Positions 51,356 to 60,750 of a DNA stretch of 64,000 bases are shown one piece after another (within the stretch, counting starts at the first letter, position 1; every line of letters begins with the position of its first letter). Both the position numbers and the translations under genes were made by a program. Location: the NCBI GenBank assembly GCA_945888525.1, contig CAMDAF010000001.1, positions 1 to 64,000 of the forward strand. Reading direction: 5' to 3'. The notes below the pieces were generated by a model that worked only from the letters and a program-made list of their open reading frames with translations, searched no databases and was not told the origin of the DNA. This DNA is from Chitinophaga pinensis (GTDB lineage Bacteria; Bacteroidota; Bacteroidia; NS11-12g; UBA955).

Positions 51356-53734
51356 ATGAAATATTTTTTCTCGCTGTTAATTGTTCTACTGGCCTCTGTC
51401 GGTCTATCAAATTTAAATGCACAAAACAAGGTAACCTTAAGTGGTTATGTTAAAGATTCTGCAAATGGTGAAGCCCTAACATCTGCCACTATTTCTGTTG
51501 AAGGTAGTGCCTTTCCTAGCGCCACCAACATGTATGGCTTTTATTCTTTATCTCTATTGCCAGGAAGCTATACCGTTTCGATTTCAAATTTTGGATACAA
51601 GACAGAAAAAATTCAAATCGAAATTTTGAATAACATCACCAAAAACATTGATCTTTCAAGAAGCGAATCAAATTTAAAAAATGCGGTAGTTAAGGGAAAA
51701 AAGAAAGAGAATCAAGTTGAAAAGGTTGAAATGAGTACCAACAATTTGAACATCATTCAAATTAAAAAAGTACCAGCTCTGCTGGGTGAAGTGGATATAG
51801 TAAAAAGTGTGCAATTGTTGCCAGGTGTTAGCACGGTAGGAGAAGGCGCAACTGGTTTTAATGTGCGTGGGGGCAGTATTGATCAAAATCTTATTTTATT
51901 AGATGAAGCGCCGGTATTCAATTCCTCACACTTATTTGGGTTTTTCTCCGTTTTTAATCCAGACGCGGTAAAAGATGTTAAGTTAATTAAGGGTGGTATG
52001 CCAGCCCAATATGGCGGTCGTCTGTCTTCAACACTTGATGTTCGGATGAAAGAGGGCAACAATAAAAAGTTTGAAGTAAATGGTGGCGTTGGTATCATCT
52101 TCAGCCGTTTTTCTATCGAAGGACCTATTGCCCGCAAAAATCCAAAAATGAAAAATAAGTCATCTTTCATCGTGGCTTTGCGGAGAAGTTATGCCGACGC
52201 TTTGGCCAAACCGTTTCTAGTAAACAATGAAAATTTGAAAAATGCAATATTTTATTTTTACGATTTCACAGCTAAAGTAAATTATACCTTTAACTCAAAC
52301 AATAGATTGTTCTTGTCTGCCTATGTAGGACGGGATGCTTTCGGTGCTCCAGGCGCTAAGTTTGATTGGGGAAATCAAACAACAACCATACGATGGAACC
52401 ATTTGTTCTCTAAAAAAATATTCTCAAATTTCACCGCTTATTACAGCAAATACGATTACCAACTTGGTTTTGGTACTGGGAACAATACCTTCGAATGGAA
52501 GTCTAATATTGTTAACTTTAGTGTTAAACCAGATTTTACTTTTTATATAAACCCAAGAAACACGCTTCAATTTGGTGTGGTATCTACCTATTATATCTTT
52601 AGTCCAGGACAAGCAATTTCGCAAGACGAAGGCACAAGAGTTGATTTCGGTTTGCCTAAAAAGTATGCCTTAGAGAATGCCATTTACATTGAGAACGAAC
52701 AAAAAGTGAACGATAACTTTACCATGCGTTATGGCATACGTTTTTCTAGTTTCAATTACATTGGCAAGGGCTCTGCTTTGATTTTAGAAAAGAACAATTT
52801 CGCTCAAAGAGCCGATGTTGTAGCTGAGCAAACCTATAAAGCAAGGGAAGTTATTCAATCATACAATACACCTGAACCGCGTTTTTCAGCCAATTATAAA
52901 TTAAACAAGCTTTCATCTGTAAAGGCAAGTTATAACCGCATGGCTCAATACCTGCATTTGATTTCTAACACGGCAGCATCAGTTCCTCTAGATGTTTGGA
53001 CACCTTCAACCAATAACATCAAACCTCAAATTGCCGATCAAGTTGCTATTGGTTACTTTAGGAATATTGGCAAAAATTTAGATTATGAATTGTCTGCAGA
53101 AGCTTTTTATAAAACACTTCAAAATCAAATTGACTATATCGATGGGGCCAACCTGCTGTTGAACACCCAACTTGAAGCAGAATTGTTAAGTGGGAAAGGA
53201 AGAGCTTATGGATTGGAATTGTATGCAAAAAAGAACGCTGGCAAATTAACTGGATGGCTTTCATACACTTTGTCAAAATCAGAAAGACAAGTTGATGGGA
53301 TAAGCAACAACTTATGGTACAATAACCGTTTTGACCGAAGACATAATGGAAACATTACAGCCAGTTACGAGATTTCAAACAAATGGTCGGCATCAGGCAG
53401 TTTTGTAGTCGGTTCAGGAACACCAACCAATTTGCCGAATACCAAATACAGTTTCCAAGGTTACCAAGGCATTCCTCAAAATGCATCAGGTTTGAGAAAC
53501 AACGTAACCATCAAAGCTTTTCATAGATTGGATTTGTCGGCCACCTATACCCATAAAAAAACAGCCAAATGGGAAAGCAATTGGGTGTTTGGTGTTTACA
53601 ATGTATACAAAAGAAGAAACCCTTTTTCTTATTATACCCAAAACAATCCTGACAACAATATGCAAACCCAATTGATTCGTTACTCTATAGTTGGAAGCAT
53701 TATTCCTTCTGTATCTTGGAACTTTAAATTTTAA
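51356..53734 (+). CDS. TonB-dependent receptor with carboxypeptidase-regulatory-like domain
   Basis: An outer-membrane receptor of 792 residues with signal peptide MKYFFSLLIVLLASVGLSNL. A CarboxypepD_reg-like domain (VTLSGYVKDSANGEALTSAT) is followed by the plug domain (GATGFNVRGGSIDQNLILLD, EAPVFNSSHLFGFFSVFNPD, IKGGMPAQYGGRLSSTLDVR) and a barrel ending SIIPSVSWNFKF. The plug class is the one frequently paired with DUF4249 lipoproteins, and such a gene follows after 11 bases. This receptor-lipoprotein pair probably imports one ligand, unknown here. An exact -7 element lies just upstream. Confidence 0.93.
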   Translation: MKYFFSLLIVLLASVGLSNLNAQNKVTLSGYVKDSANGEALTSATISVEGSAFPSATNMYGFYSLSLLPGSYTVSISNFGYKTEKIQIEILNNITKNIDLSRSESNLKNAVVKGKKKENQVEKVEMSTNNLNIIQIKKVPALLGEVDIVKSVQLLPGVSTVGEGATGFNVRGGSIDQNLILLDEAPVFNSSHLFGFFSVFNPDAVKDVKLIKGGMPAQYGGRLSSTLDVRMKEGNNKKFEVNGGVGIIFSRFSIEGPIARKNPKMKNKSSFIVALRRSYADALAKPFLVNNENLKNAIFYFYDFTAKVNYTFNSNNRLFLSAYVGRDAFGAPGAKFDWGNQTTTIRWNHLFSKKIFSNFTAYYSKYDYQLGFGTGNNTFEWKSNIVNFSVKPDFTFYINPRNTLQFGVVSTYYIFSPGQAISQDEGTRVDFGLPKKYALENAIYIENEQKVNDNFTMRYGIRFSSFNYIGKGSALILEKNNFAQRADVVAEQTYKAREVIQSYNTPEPRFSANYKLNKLSSVKASYNRMAQYLHLISNTAASVPLDVWTPSTNNIKPQIADQVAIGYFRNIGKNLDYELSAEAFYKTLQNQIDYIDGANLLLNTQLEAELLSGKGRAYGLELYAKKNAGKLTGWLSYTLSKSERQVDGISNNLWYNNRFDRRHNGNITASYEISNKWSASGSFVVGSGTPTNLPNTKYSFQGYQGIPQNASGLRNNVTIKAFHRLDLSATYTHKKTAKWESNWVFGVYNVYKRRNPFSYYTQNNPDNNMQTQLIRYSIVGSIIPSVSWNFKF

Positions 53735-53745
53735 TCTGAAACAAC

Positions 53746-54618
53746 ATGAGAAAATATATATTTAGACTAACTTTCGCTCTAAGCTCAGCCTTTTTTTTGA
53801 GCGCTTGTGAAGATTCAATAGATTTAGATTTGGGGGTACCGGTGGATCAAATTGTTATCGATGCGGTAATCAATCAAACATCAGATACACAATTCATTAA
53901 AATCACAAAGTCAATTGCTTACCTAGACAATGGTACTTATAAAGGATATGAAATGGATACCGTTGGAGTTTTAGATACATCAAATTTTGTGTTTCATCAA
54001 TTCACTTATAAAGGAAATGGGGTGTATTATTTTGTACCTAGTTCTCCCGATGTCTTTAAATTTGGAAGCACTTACCAATTAATTGCCAAAGATGGCGCAG
54101 ATACTTATTTTTCTCAAAGCACATTAAATTCACCAACAAGTATCGATTCATTTACCTATTCGTACAAAGAAAGAGGATCATTTGGCGGACCTAAGGGCAA
54201 TTACATCACCCTTTGGGCAAAAGACAAGATAGGGAAGGGCGATTTTTATTGGTTTAAATTGTTTAGAAATGACAGTTTACAAGCAAAAGCGGGAGATATA
54301 TTAATTGCCCAAGACAATTCAACAACTGCGGATGGAAGGGGTGATGGCGATTTGTTTATTGTGCCTATAAGAGATAATTTTACTTCACGACCATTTAAAC
54401 CTGGTGAAACAGCAAGAGTTGAAATTCTCAGCATCACCCCAGAAATGTATTACTATTTAAATTTGATCAGTACACAATTAAACAATAGTGGTTTGTTTGC
54501 CGTTCCTCCGAGTAATATTCCTAGCAATATAGTTTGTCTCAATGATCAGAAGAAAAAAGTACTTGGCTTTTTCTGCATGACAGGGAAGGTGAGTACCCAA
54601 AAATTATTGATCAATTAA
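53746..54618 (+). CDS. DUF4249 family lipoprotein, partner of the TonB receptor
   Basis: A lipoprotein of 290 residues (lipobox ending at Cys21, FFLSAC). The start of the mature protein (EDSIDLDLGVPVDQIVIDAV) and the pattern of beta strands (VFHQFTYKGNGVYYF; TYQLIAKDGADTYFSQSTL) are typical of DUF4249, which is restricted to Bacteroidota. These proteins are nearly always encoded directly after a TonB receptor of the type found here and probably cap it, like SusD on SusC. The true ligand is unknown. A long AT-rich gap follows. Confidence 0.9.
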   Translation: MRKYIFRLTFALSSAFFLSACEDSIDLDLGVPVDQIVIDAVINQTSDTQFIKITKSIAYLDNGTYKGYEMDTVGVLDTSNFVFHQFTYKGNGVYYFVPSSPDVFKFGSTYQLIAKDGADTYFSQSTLNSPTSIDSFTYSYKERGSFGGPKGNYITLWAKDKIGKGDFYWFKLFRNDSLQAKAGDILIAQDNSTTADGRGDGDLFIVPIRDNFTSRPFKPGETARVEILSITPEMYYYLNLISTQLNNSGLFAVPPSNIPSNIVCLNDQKKKVLGFFCMTGKVSTQKLLIN

Positions 54619-54978
54619 GGTCAACTTTGTTTTTTGGGTTTATTCTTTTGTTTTGAATATTAAGTTGCGTAAAATTATTTAACAATAATTTAACATGGGG
54701 CAATTGTTTTTTAAATTTATCCTTTGAAATAGCAATCAAATTAATTTTAATGTAACAGTAAATTGTTTATTTTTTCAATTATTTAAGATTTTTTTATGTT
54801 TTAAATGATTGTTTTTCAATTGTTTGTTAATTTATTTTGCAATTCAACCCCAATATGGTTTGCAAGACTTAACCCGAGAAAATAGCCGTTCAACGGATAA
54901 GCTAATTTTAACAATAAAAATGCAGAAAATTTGAAATTTCTCTATTATTATTGCAGCAACAACTAATTTTTTCATTAA
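54619..54978. other. 360-base AT-rich intergenic region
   Basis: I see no gene, RNA or strong hairpin. It is very AT-rich with T and A runs, and ends with a promoter-like TATTATTG (54946-54953, one mismatch to TAnnTTTG) ahead of exbB. It probably carries the transcription start and control of the exb/tonB operon. Confidence 0.5.
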
Positions 54979-55773
54979 ATGAGTCAAGCGCAAGTTAAAA
55001 AATCTACAAATTGGGTTAGTATTCTTACAATTCCCGCAGCATTAATCGTATCAATCTTATTATACATGTTTGTATTCGGAGATCCTGATAACTTCAATGC
55101 CGATCATTCACCAAAAGAAGGCAATTTCTTTGCAATCATTCACGAAGGTGGTGTTATCGTTCCAATTCTAATGACCTTATTCTTAACAGTATTTACGGTT
55201 GTTATTGAACGTTTAATTACTGTTTATTCAGCTAAAGGAACTGGTTCATTAGAAACATTCTTACAAAAAGTTAAAACCAACCTTAACAGCGGACAAGTTG
55301 CTGCTGCTTTAGTTGATTGTGACAAACAAAAAGGTTCTGTTGCAAACGTGGTTAGATCAGGTTTGAACAAATATGCTGAAATGGAAAAAGATACTGCACT
55401 TGAAAAAGAGCAAAAAGTGTTGGCTATCCAAAAGGAAATGGAAGAAGCTACTTCATTGGAATTGCCAATGTTAGAGAAAAACTTATCTATTCTAGCGACC
55501 ATCGCATCCGTTGCGACATTGGTGGGTCTATTAGGTACTGTAATCGGTATGATCAAGGCGTTCTCTGCTTTGGCTACTGCAGGTACGCCTGATCCGGCTG
55601 CATTGTCTGCTGGTATTTCTGAAGCCTTAATCAACACAGCCATCGGTATCGGTACTTCTGCTGTTGCGATTATTTTCTACAACGTATTTACTGGAATGAT
55701 TGACAAATTGACCTATGGTATTGATGAAATAGGTTTCAGTATTTCTCAAACATTTGCTTCAAAGAACAAATAA
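54979..55773 (+). CDS. exbB: MotA/TolQ/ExbB proton-channel protein
   Basis: An inner-membrane protein of 264 residues. After an N-terminal membrane span (VSILTIPAALIVSILLYMFV), a second span (VIVPILMTLFLTVFTVVIER) is followed by a cytoplasmic helical region and the conserved pair of spans LSILATIASVATLVGLLGTV and GISEALINTAIGIGTSAVAI, with the TLVGLLGTV...INTA motifs of the channel. With ExbD it uses the proton gradient to power TonB. It begins the operon exbB, exbD, exbD, tonB, small protein, PstS-like, TPR. Confidence 0.95.
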   Translation: MSQAQVKKSTNWVSILTIPAALIVSILLYMFVFGDPDNFNADHSPKEGNFFAIIHEGGVIVPILMTLFLTVFTVVIERLITVYSAKGTGSLETFLQKVKTNLNSGQVAAALVDCDKQKGSVANVVRSGLNKYAEMEKDTALEKEQKVLAIQKEMEEATSLELPMLEKNLSILATIASVATLVGLLGTVIGMIKAFSALATAGTPDPAALSAGISEALINTAIGIGTSAVAIIFYNVFTGMIDKLTYGIDEIGFSISQTFASKNK

Positions 55774-55802
55774 GACCTGCATACTGGTAATTATTCCAAA
55801 AC

Positions 55803-56432
55803 ATGCCAAAAGTAAAAATTCCACGTAAAAGTACCTCTATTGATATGACCGCCATGTGCGACGTATCATTCTTGTTGCTTACGTTTTTCATGTTGACTTC
55901 AAAGTTTAGACCACCAGAAGTGGTTCCGATTGATTTGCCGAACGCCCGTTCTCAAACCAAATTGGACCATGTGATGACCATCACGGTGGACAAAGACGGT
56001 GCTGCATATTTCAGCTTAACTGAAACATCAGACAGAGCAAGTCTATTGGAAAATATGCTGACTATCCACAAAGAAATTCAACTAAGCAACAACCAAAAGA
56101 AAGCTTTCAAAGGCTTGGATATGTTTGGTTTTTCATTGGCCGAAATGCCAGGTATCTTGGCGCTGAATCCTACTCAATTCAAAAACTACAAGCAAAACGG
56201 TATCCCTATGGATTCTGCTAAGTGTGAATTGGCTGAGTGGGTGTTGCAAGCAAGATATGTTGATCCTTCAATGAAAATTGCAATCAAAGGGGATAGGAAC
56301 AGCAATATAAAAGCAATAAAGCAAGTCATGACCGCGTTAACAGATAAAGTAAACGTTCAAAAGTTTAATCTGATAACCACTTTGGCTGGTAACGCACAAA
56401 AACAAGTCACTAAAGTAGAAGATCAAAAATAA
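55803..56432 (+). CDS. exbD: ExbD/TolR family biopolymer transport protein (first copy)
   Basis: A protein of 209 residues. A short basic N terminus leads into one membrane span, SIDMTAMCDVSFLLLTFFML, whose Asp is the proton-carrying residue of ExbD. A periplasmic domain follows (VVPIDLPNARS, with MKIAIKGDRNSNIKAIKQVM at its end). An insert of about 60 residues in the periplasmic part makes it longer than the usual 130-150. It lies 29 bases after exbB and 10 bases before a second exbD, which differs in sequence, so the two copies may form mixed dimers. Confidence 0.92.
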   Translation: MPKVKIPRKSTSIDMTAMCDVSFLLLTFFMLTSKFRPPEVVPIDLPNARSQTKLDHVMTITVDKDGAAYFSLTETSDRASLLENMLTIHKEIQLSNNQKKAFKGLDMFGFSLAEMPGILALNPTQFKNYKQNGIPMDSAKCELAEWVLQARYVDPSMKIAIKGDRNSNIKAIKQVMTALTDKVNVQKFNLITTLAGNAQKQVTKVEDQK

Positions 56433-56442
56433 GTCATAAAAC

Positions 56443-57000
56443 ATGGCAGAAATAAATACCGCGGAAGGCGGCAGTAAAAAGAAACACGGCGGAAAGTCGC
56501 GGTCAAAGAAAATGTCAACCAAGGTGGATTTAACCCCCATGGTAGACTTAGCATTTTTATTGATTACTTTCTTTATGTTAACCACCACATTGAATAAACC
56601 CAATGCAATGGAACTTAACATGCCCAAGAAGGCTCTTGATGAAACTGAAATGGTTAAAGTCAACGAGGAATTACTTCTTAATGTAATATTAGACAAAGAC
56701 AATGCTGTTTGGTTTTATGAAGGTACAACAGTAGCTGACTTAAAGAAAACTGTTTTTGCCAATGAGAAAGGTATCCGCGATATCATTTATTGGAAACAAA
56801 ATAAACTTGAGAAGTCTTATGGAAGCAAAGACACTTTGATTTGCCTAATTAAGACTACTGAAGATGCAAAATTCAAAAACATGGTGGATGCATTAGATGA
56901 AATGGATATAACAGGAGTAAAGCGCTATGCCTTGCAAGATATTCAAGCCATCGAAATTGAAGCCATAAAGAATGGAGGAAACGTTAGAGTAATTCAGTAA
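56443..57000 (+). CDS. exbD: ExbD/TolR family biopolymer transport protein (second copy)
   Basis: A protein of 185 residues. A basic, Ser/Lys-rich N terminus (SKKKHGGKSRSKKMSTK) precedes the membrane span VDLTPMVDLAFLLITFFMLT, with the Asp needed for proton flow. The periplasmic domain begins NAMELNMPKKA and carries TLICLIKTTEDAKFKNMVDA. It shares the family pattern with the first copy but is clearly diverged. Tandem exbD genes in front of tonB are common in Bacteroidota. Sixty-one bases separate it from tonB. Confidence 0.92.
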   Translation: MAEINTAEGGSKKKHGGKSRSKKMSTKVDLTPMVDLAFLLITFFMLTTTLNKPNAMELNMPKKALDETEMVKVNEELLLNVILDKDNAVWFYEGTTVADLKKTVFANEKGIRDIIYWKQNKLEKSYGSKDTLICLIKTTEDAKFKNMVDALDEMDITGVKRYALQDIQAIEIEAIKNGGNVRVIQ

Positions 57001-57061
57001 TTTCCTATTTTATATTTACCTATTATAACTATTGTGTATTAACCATTAAAAAAGAACCATT

Positions 57062-57871
57062 ATGGAAAACAGAGAAACCTACTTAGGACAATCCATGGAT
57101 GACATTGTTTTTGAAACAAGAAACAAAGCTTATGGTGCATTCATTCTTCGCGGTGCTTATGCAAAGAACATGTTAAAAGCCTTAGCTCTCAGCTGCAGTT
57201 TATTTGTGTTTAGTCTTTATACCCCTAAAATGGCCAAATCTATTGGACTATTTTCTGATGAACCTGAAGAACAATTAGATACAACCACAATCATTTTGGC
57301 TCCTCCTCCATCTATCAAAAAGGATGATGTACCCCCGCCCCCGCCGCCCCCTGAGCCTATAGTTGAAAGACCAACAGCAAAATTCATGGAGATGAAAGCG
57401 GTTGAAAAAGAAAAAGCTGAAGATCCACCACCAACCATCGAAGAACTTGAAGATAAAGATATTGGAAAGAAAGATGTTGAAGGTAAAAAAAGCGATGAGC
57501 CACCACCAGTAGATCCTAATCCTGGAGATGGTGGTGTTGACAATAAAGTTTACACCAACGTTGACCAAGAGGCTGAATTTATTGGAGGAGATGCTGCATT
57601 CTATGCTTTCTTAGATGACAACTTAGTTTATCCAGCAGGACCAAAAGCCAACGAAATCGAAGGTGTTTCTACCATCGTGTTCGTTGTAACCCAGTCTGGT
57701 GCAATTGAGGATGTTCGTGTTGAACGCACCTCTGGAAATGATGAGATGGATGCTGAAGCTGTCAGAGTAATTAGAAAATGTAGCAAACGCTACAAGCCAG
57801 CTAAAAACAATGGCAAACCAGTTAAGTCTATTTTCAGAATCGGAATCACTTTCCAACTGGAAGAAGAATAA
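57062..57871 (+). CDS. tonB: TonB energy-transducer protein
   Basis: A protein of 269 residues that links the ExbBD motor to outer-membrane receptors. The N-terminal cytoplasmic part (SMDDIVFETRNKAYGAFILR) and membrane span (LALSCSLFVFSLYTP) are of the Bacteroidota type. A Pro/Glu-rich periplasmic linker follows (VPPPPPPPEPIVERP and EEPPPVDPNPGDG-like repeats). The C-terminal TonB domain begins at about residue 165: AEFIGGDAAFYAFLDDNLVY, GVSTIVFVVTQSGAIEDVRV, RVIRKCSKRYKPAKNNGKPV. It is the likely power source for the three TonB receptors in this window. Confidence 0.95.
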   Translation: MENRETYLGQSMDDIVFETRNKAYGAFILRGAYAKNMLKALALSCSLFVFSLYTPKMAKSIGLFSDEPEEQLDTTTIILAPPPSIKKDDVPPPPPPPEPIVERPTAKFMEMKAVEKEKAEDPPPTIEELEDKDIGKKDVEGKKSDEPPPVDPNPGDGGVDNKVYTNVDQEAEFIGGDAAFYAFLDDNLVYPAGPKANEIEGVSTIVFVVTQSGAIEDVRVERTSGNDEMDAEAVRVIRKCSKRYKPAKNNGKPVKSIFRIGITFQLEEE

Positions 57872-57887
57872 ACATTAACTTATTCAG

Positions 57888-58112
57888 ATGTTCAAACAAC
57901 TGGTAAAATATCCAGCTTACATTTTTAAGTTCGCTATTTACATCTTGTTCTTATGTTTTGCTGTTTTGTTTTATTTCACAAAAATCAATGCTGAACTAAC
58001 TCAAAACATGAGAATCTTATATTCTTCTATGCTCTTTTTATACGGAGCTTATAGAACTGTAAGAACTTACCAAGACTTTCAAAAAGAGATAGCCTCGGAC
58101 AATGAACAATAA
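57888..58112 (+). CDS. Small two-span membrane protein in the exb/tonB operon
   Basis: A protein of 74 residues with two hydrophobic segments (YIFKFAIYILFLCFAVLFYF and MRILYSSMLFLYGAYRTVR) joined by a short polar loop, and a charged C terminus (QDFQKEIASDNEQ). It starts 16 bases after tonB and overlaps the next gene by 11 bases, so it is certainly part of the operon. No function is known to me. An accessory role in ExbBD/TonB assembly is conceivable but unsupported. Confidence 0.85.
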   Translation: MFKQLVKYPAYIFKFAIYILFLCFAVLFYFTKINAELTQNMRILYSSMLFLYGAYRTVRTYQDFQKEIASDNEQ

Positions 58113-59016
58113 ATTTTTTACAAGAATTGGATTGGTACTTTTACTAATCCATTTTTTTTCTTGTACCAATTCCAATACACCAAGTGCCAAACAAAGTAAA
58201 GCCGATACTATAACTGTATGGGCAGATACGAGCTTGGCTGTATTTGCCAACGAGCACAAAAAGGCTTTTGAAAATGCAGGAAAACCGCCTGTCATTTCTT
58301 TGGTGTATAAGAACGAAGCTGAAATTATATCTGCGTTGCTCAGCAATAAAATACACGCTGCGTTTTTACAAAGGTTGTTGAGTCCTGCTGAAGCTGCTGC
58401 AATCGAAAAACTGGCAGATTTTAATCCCAAACAATACGCAATCGCTTACGATGCTTTTGTATTTGTGTGCAGCAATAAGAATAGTTTTGAAGGTATTGAC
58501 CTTGCTGAGGTTCAGTCTGTTTTGAAAGGTCAAAAAAAATCGACTTTAAATTTCGTTGTCGAAAACAAGAACGCTTTAAGCGTGCAGTTTTTGAAATTAA
58601 AATTTAATTTAAGCAATCAGCAGCTATCCAATTTATATTCTAAAAATAACTCGGGAGAATTGTTTCAGTTTTTGAAATCAAATCCAAAATCTATTGGCCT
58701 TATACCATTTTCCTATATCAGTGATGTTGAATCAGAACCTATAGCAGAAATGCTGGAGGGATTAAAAGTTTTGTCTATTATTTGCCTTGACTCAAACAAA
58801 AAAAGCATAAGTGTAATACCTTCACAATCTAGTATTGCAAGCAAGGAATATCCTTTAATTAACCCTATCGTTTTTGTAAATTCTAATATGCCTTTTAAAT
58901 CAGGCATTAATTTTGTAAACTACTTATATAAACCAAGAGCCCAAAGGTTAACATTGAAGTTAGGACTTTGTCCTGCAATTTTCCCAGGGAGAGAAATCAA
59001 AATAAACACGAAATGA
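58102..59016 (+). CDS. PstS-like substrate-binding lipoprotein in the exb/tonB operon
   Basis: A lipoprotein of 304 residues (lipobox ending at Cys21, IHFFSC). It opens with ADTITVWADTSLAVFANEHK and contains NKIHAAFLQRLLSPAEAAAI, YDAFVFVCSNKNSF and NPKSIGLIPFSYISD, patterns of PstS/phosphate-binding-like type 2 periplasmic proteins. No ABC permease or ATPase lies nearby, so it does not act in a normal phosphate importer. Its place between tonB and a TPR gene recurs in Bacteroidota from memory and suggests a role in TonB function or signalling. Phosphate binding is unproven. Confidence 0.85.
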   Translation: MNNKFFTRIGLVLLLIHFFSCTNSNTPSAKQSKADTITVWADTSLAVFANEHKKAFENAGKPPVISLVYKNEAEIISALLSNKIHAAFLQRLLSPAEAAAIEKLADFNPKQYAIAYDAFVFVCSNKNSFEGIDLAEVQSVLKGQKKSTLNFVVENKNALSVQFLKLKFNLSNQQLSNLYSKNNSGELFQFLKSNPKSIGLIPFSYISDVESEPIAEMLEGLKVLSIICLDSNKKSISVIPSQSSIASKEYPLINPIVFVNSNMPFKSGINFVNYLYKPRAQRLTLKLGLCPAIFPGREIKINTK

Positions 59017-60581
59017 AAATGAAACAGATTTTTGCCTTACTAATCAGCTGCGCATTTATTCAAATGTCAAATGCACAAACCATGAAAGATGCAATCAACG
59101 AATTGCAAAATGAAAATTACATCAAAGCCAAGCAAGCTTTTCTGAACTTGAAAGCTGAAGAGCAAACTTTAGAATCCTTCGTGTATTTAGGTAATGTTTA
59201 CCTTAATTTAGGTTCTACCGATTCGGCTCAATATTATTACCAAAAAGCTGAAATGGCTACAGATGCCTATGGAAGTATCGCCAAAGCGAGATTGGCAATT
59301 ATGGCCAATAAAGATTCAAATGAAGTGAAAGTATATATTGAAAAAGCGTTAAGTCAGTCCAGGCGCAGAAGTGCTGATGTGTTTTTTCAAGCGGCCTACC
59401 TTTCTTTCCAACCCAAAGCAACAAATGCTAAGCAATTTATTGGCTATGCTGCTGAGGCGCACAGATTAGCCCCAGGCAACCATTATTACACCTTGGTTTT
59501 GGGCGATTTACACCTAGCCTTGGGCGAAGGTGGTAAAGCTATGGGCAGGTATGAAGATGTTGTTGCGATTGATCCAAACAACGTTTTAGCTAACATTAGA
59601 ATTGGTAGCTTATATTATGCTTCAATGAATTATCCAACAGCAATCGAATACCTTGAAAAAGCGAATGCATTAAATCCTAACTTTAGCATTGCGCATAAAG
59701 AATTGGGTGAATTGTACTACCACACCAAGCAAAATGATAAAGCGGCAGCCGAATTCAAGAAATACATTTTATTGAATGACAACGATTCGAGAATTAAAGC
59801 CACTTACAGTGGGTTTTTGTACCAATTAAAAGAATACCAAAAGGCAATTGATGAGATCAACGTTTTCAAAGCCACCGACAGCATCAATTATGCTTACCAT
59901 AGAATTTTAGCCTATTCTAATTTTGAATTAAAGAAATACAAAGAGGCTCAAACATCTATTGATAATTTTTGGAAATACAGCAAAGGAAATAAAATTACGG
60001 CTCTTGATTATGGCTATGCAGGCAAAATCGCAGGGGCTAACAACGATACAAGCTCTGCCATTAAATATTTGAAATCTGCAGCAAACCTCGATACCAACAA
60101 CGCCGATTTTCAAACAGAATACGCTAAGGCACTTTATACTGCAAAACGCTACAAAGAAAGCATCAGCGAATACAAAAGGAGACTCGGTATGAGAAAGTCT
60201 GCAGGATCATTGGATTACTATTACCTAGGACGCGCTTATTATTCTAATGGTGAATATGGTTTTGCCGACACCACATTTTCAGATCTTACAAGAATGCAAC
60301 CTAAATATGCGGATGGATACTTGTGGCGTGCTAAAAGTTTAGAAGAATTAGATAAAGATTTAACGGGATTAAGCTCATCACACTATTTAAAATATATTGA
60401 GTTGGCTTCTTCTGATCTTGTTAAAAATAAATCAAACCTTGTTTCTGCATATACCTATTTAGCTTTCGTGGCCCTAACTCAAAAGGACAATGCAAAAGCG
60501 AAAGATTATTTTAATAAAATTCTTGAAATTGATCCTGGCAATAAAAATGCCCAGGATTTAGCAAAAAAACTAAGTAAGTAG
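59013..60581 (+). CDS. Secreted tetratricopeptide-repeat protein ending the exb/tonB operon
   Basis: A protein of 522 residues from the ATG at 59013, which overlaps the previous TGA (ATGA); a second ATG at 59019 is possible. A signal peptide (MKMKQIFALLISCAFIQMSN) is followed by at least a dozen helical TPR units over the whole length (ESFVYLGNVYLNLGSTDSA; VLANIRIGSLYYASMNYPTA; IAHKELGELYYHTKQNDKA). It is probably periplasmic, where it could serve as a docking or assembly scaffold. A strong terminator follows, closing the seven-gene operon. Confidence 0.92.
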   Translation: MKMKQIFALLISCAFIQMSNAQTMKDAINELQNENYIKAKQAFLNLKAEEQTLESFVYLGNVYLNLGSTDSAQYYYQKAEMATDAYGSIAKARLAIMANKDSNEVKVYIEKALSQSRRRSADVFFQAAYLSFQPKATNAKQFIGYAAEAHRLAPGNHYYTLVLGDLHLALGEGGKAMGRYEDVVAIDPNNVLANIRIGSLYYASMNYPTAIEYLEKANALNPNFSIAHKELGELYYHTKQNDKAAAEFKKYILLNDNDSRIKATYSGFLYQLKEYQKAIDEINVFKATDSINYAYHRILAYSNFELKKYKEAQTSIDNFWKYSKGNKITALDYGYAGKIAGANNDTSSAIKYLKSAANLDTNNADFQTEYAKALYTAKRYKESISEYKRRLGMRKSAGSLDYYYLGRAYYSNGEYGFADTTFSDLTRMQPKYADGYLWRAKSLEELDKDLTGLSSSHYLKYIELASSDLVKNKSNLVSAYTYLAFVALTQKDNAKAKDYFNKILEIDPGNKNAQDLAKKLSK

Positions 60582-60602
60582 TTTAACTTTTAATTCATAG
60601 AG

Positions 60603-60630
60603 AAATCCCGATTTTATCGGGATTTTTTTT
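60603..60630 (+). terminator. Intrinsic terminator of the exb/tonB operon
   Basis: The ten-pair stem AAATCCCGAT/ATCGGGATTT with a three-base loop is followed by a T tract, 22 bases past the TPR stop. Confidence 0.93.
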
Positions 60631-60733
60631 GCCAGCTATTGTTTTGAAATTTTGTTTTTTGTATATTTAATTTAGGCAAATAAAAATTTAACAGTTCGCG
60701 TTAAATTGTTTTTTTTCTTCAGAAAATGGTTCT

Positions 60734-60741
60734 TAACTTTG
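60734..60741 (+). promoter_or_regulatory. -7 promoter element of the lamin-tail protein gene
   Basis: TAACTTTG is an exact TAnnTTTG match nine bases before the ATG at 60751. It lies inside the longer open frame from TTG 60706, which is thereby disfavoured as the start. Confidence 0.55.
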
Positions 60742-60750
60742 GTTAAAACT

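Noticed and set aside
54619-54978. Riboswitch or leader RNA before exbB
   Set aside because: The region is low-complexity AT-rich sequence without any recognisable aptamer core or stable hairpin.
57217-57568. Two minus-strand frames of about 100 codons within tonB
   Set aside because: They are low-complexity Ser/Gly or Trp/Phe-rich mirror images of the TonB Pro/Glu-rich linker.
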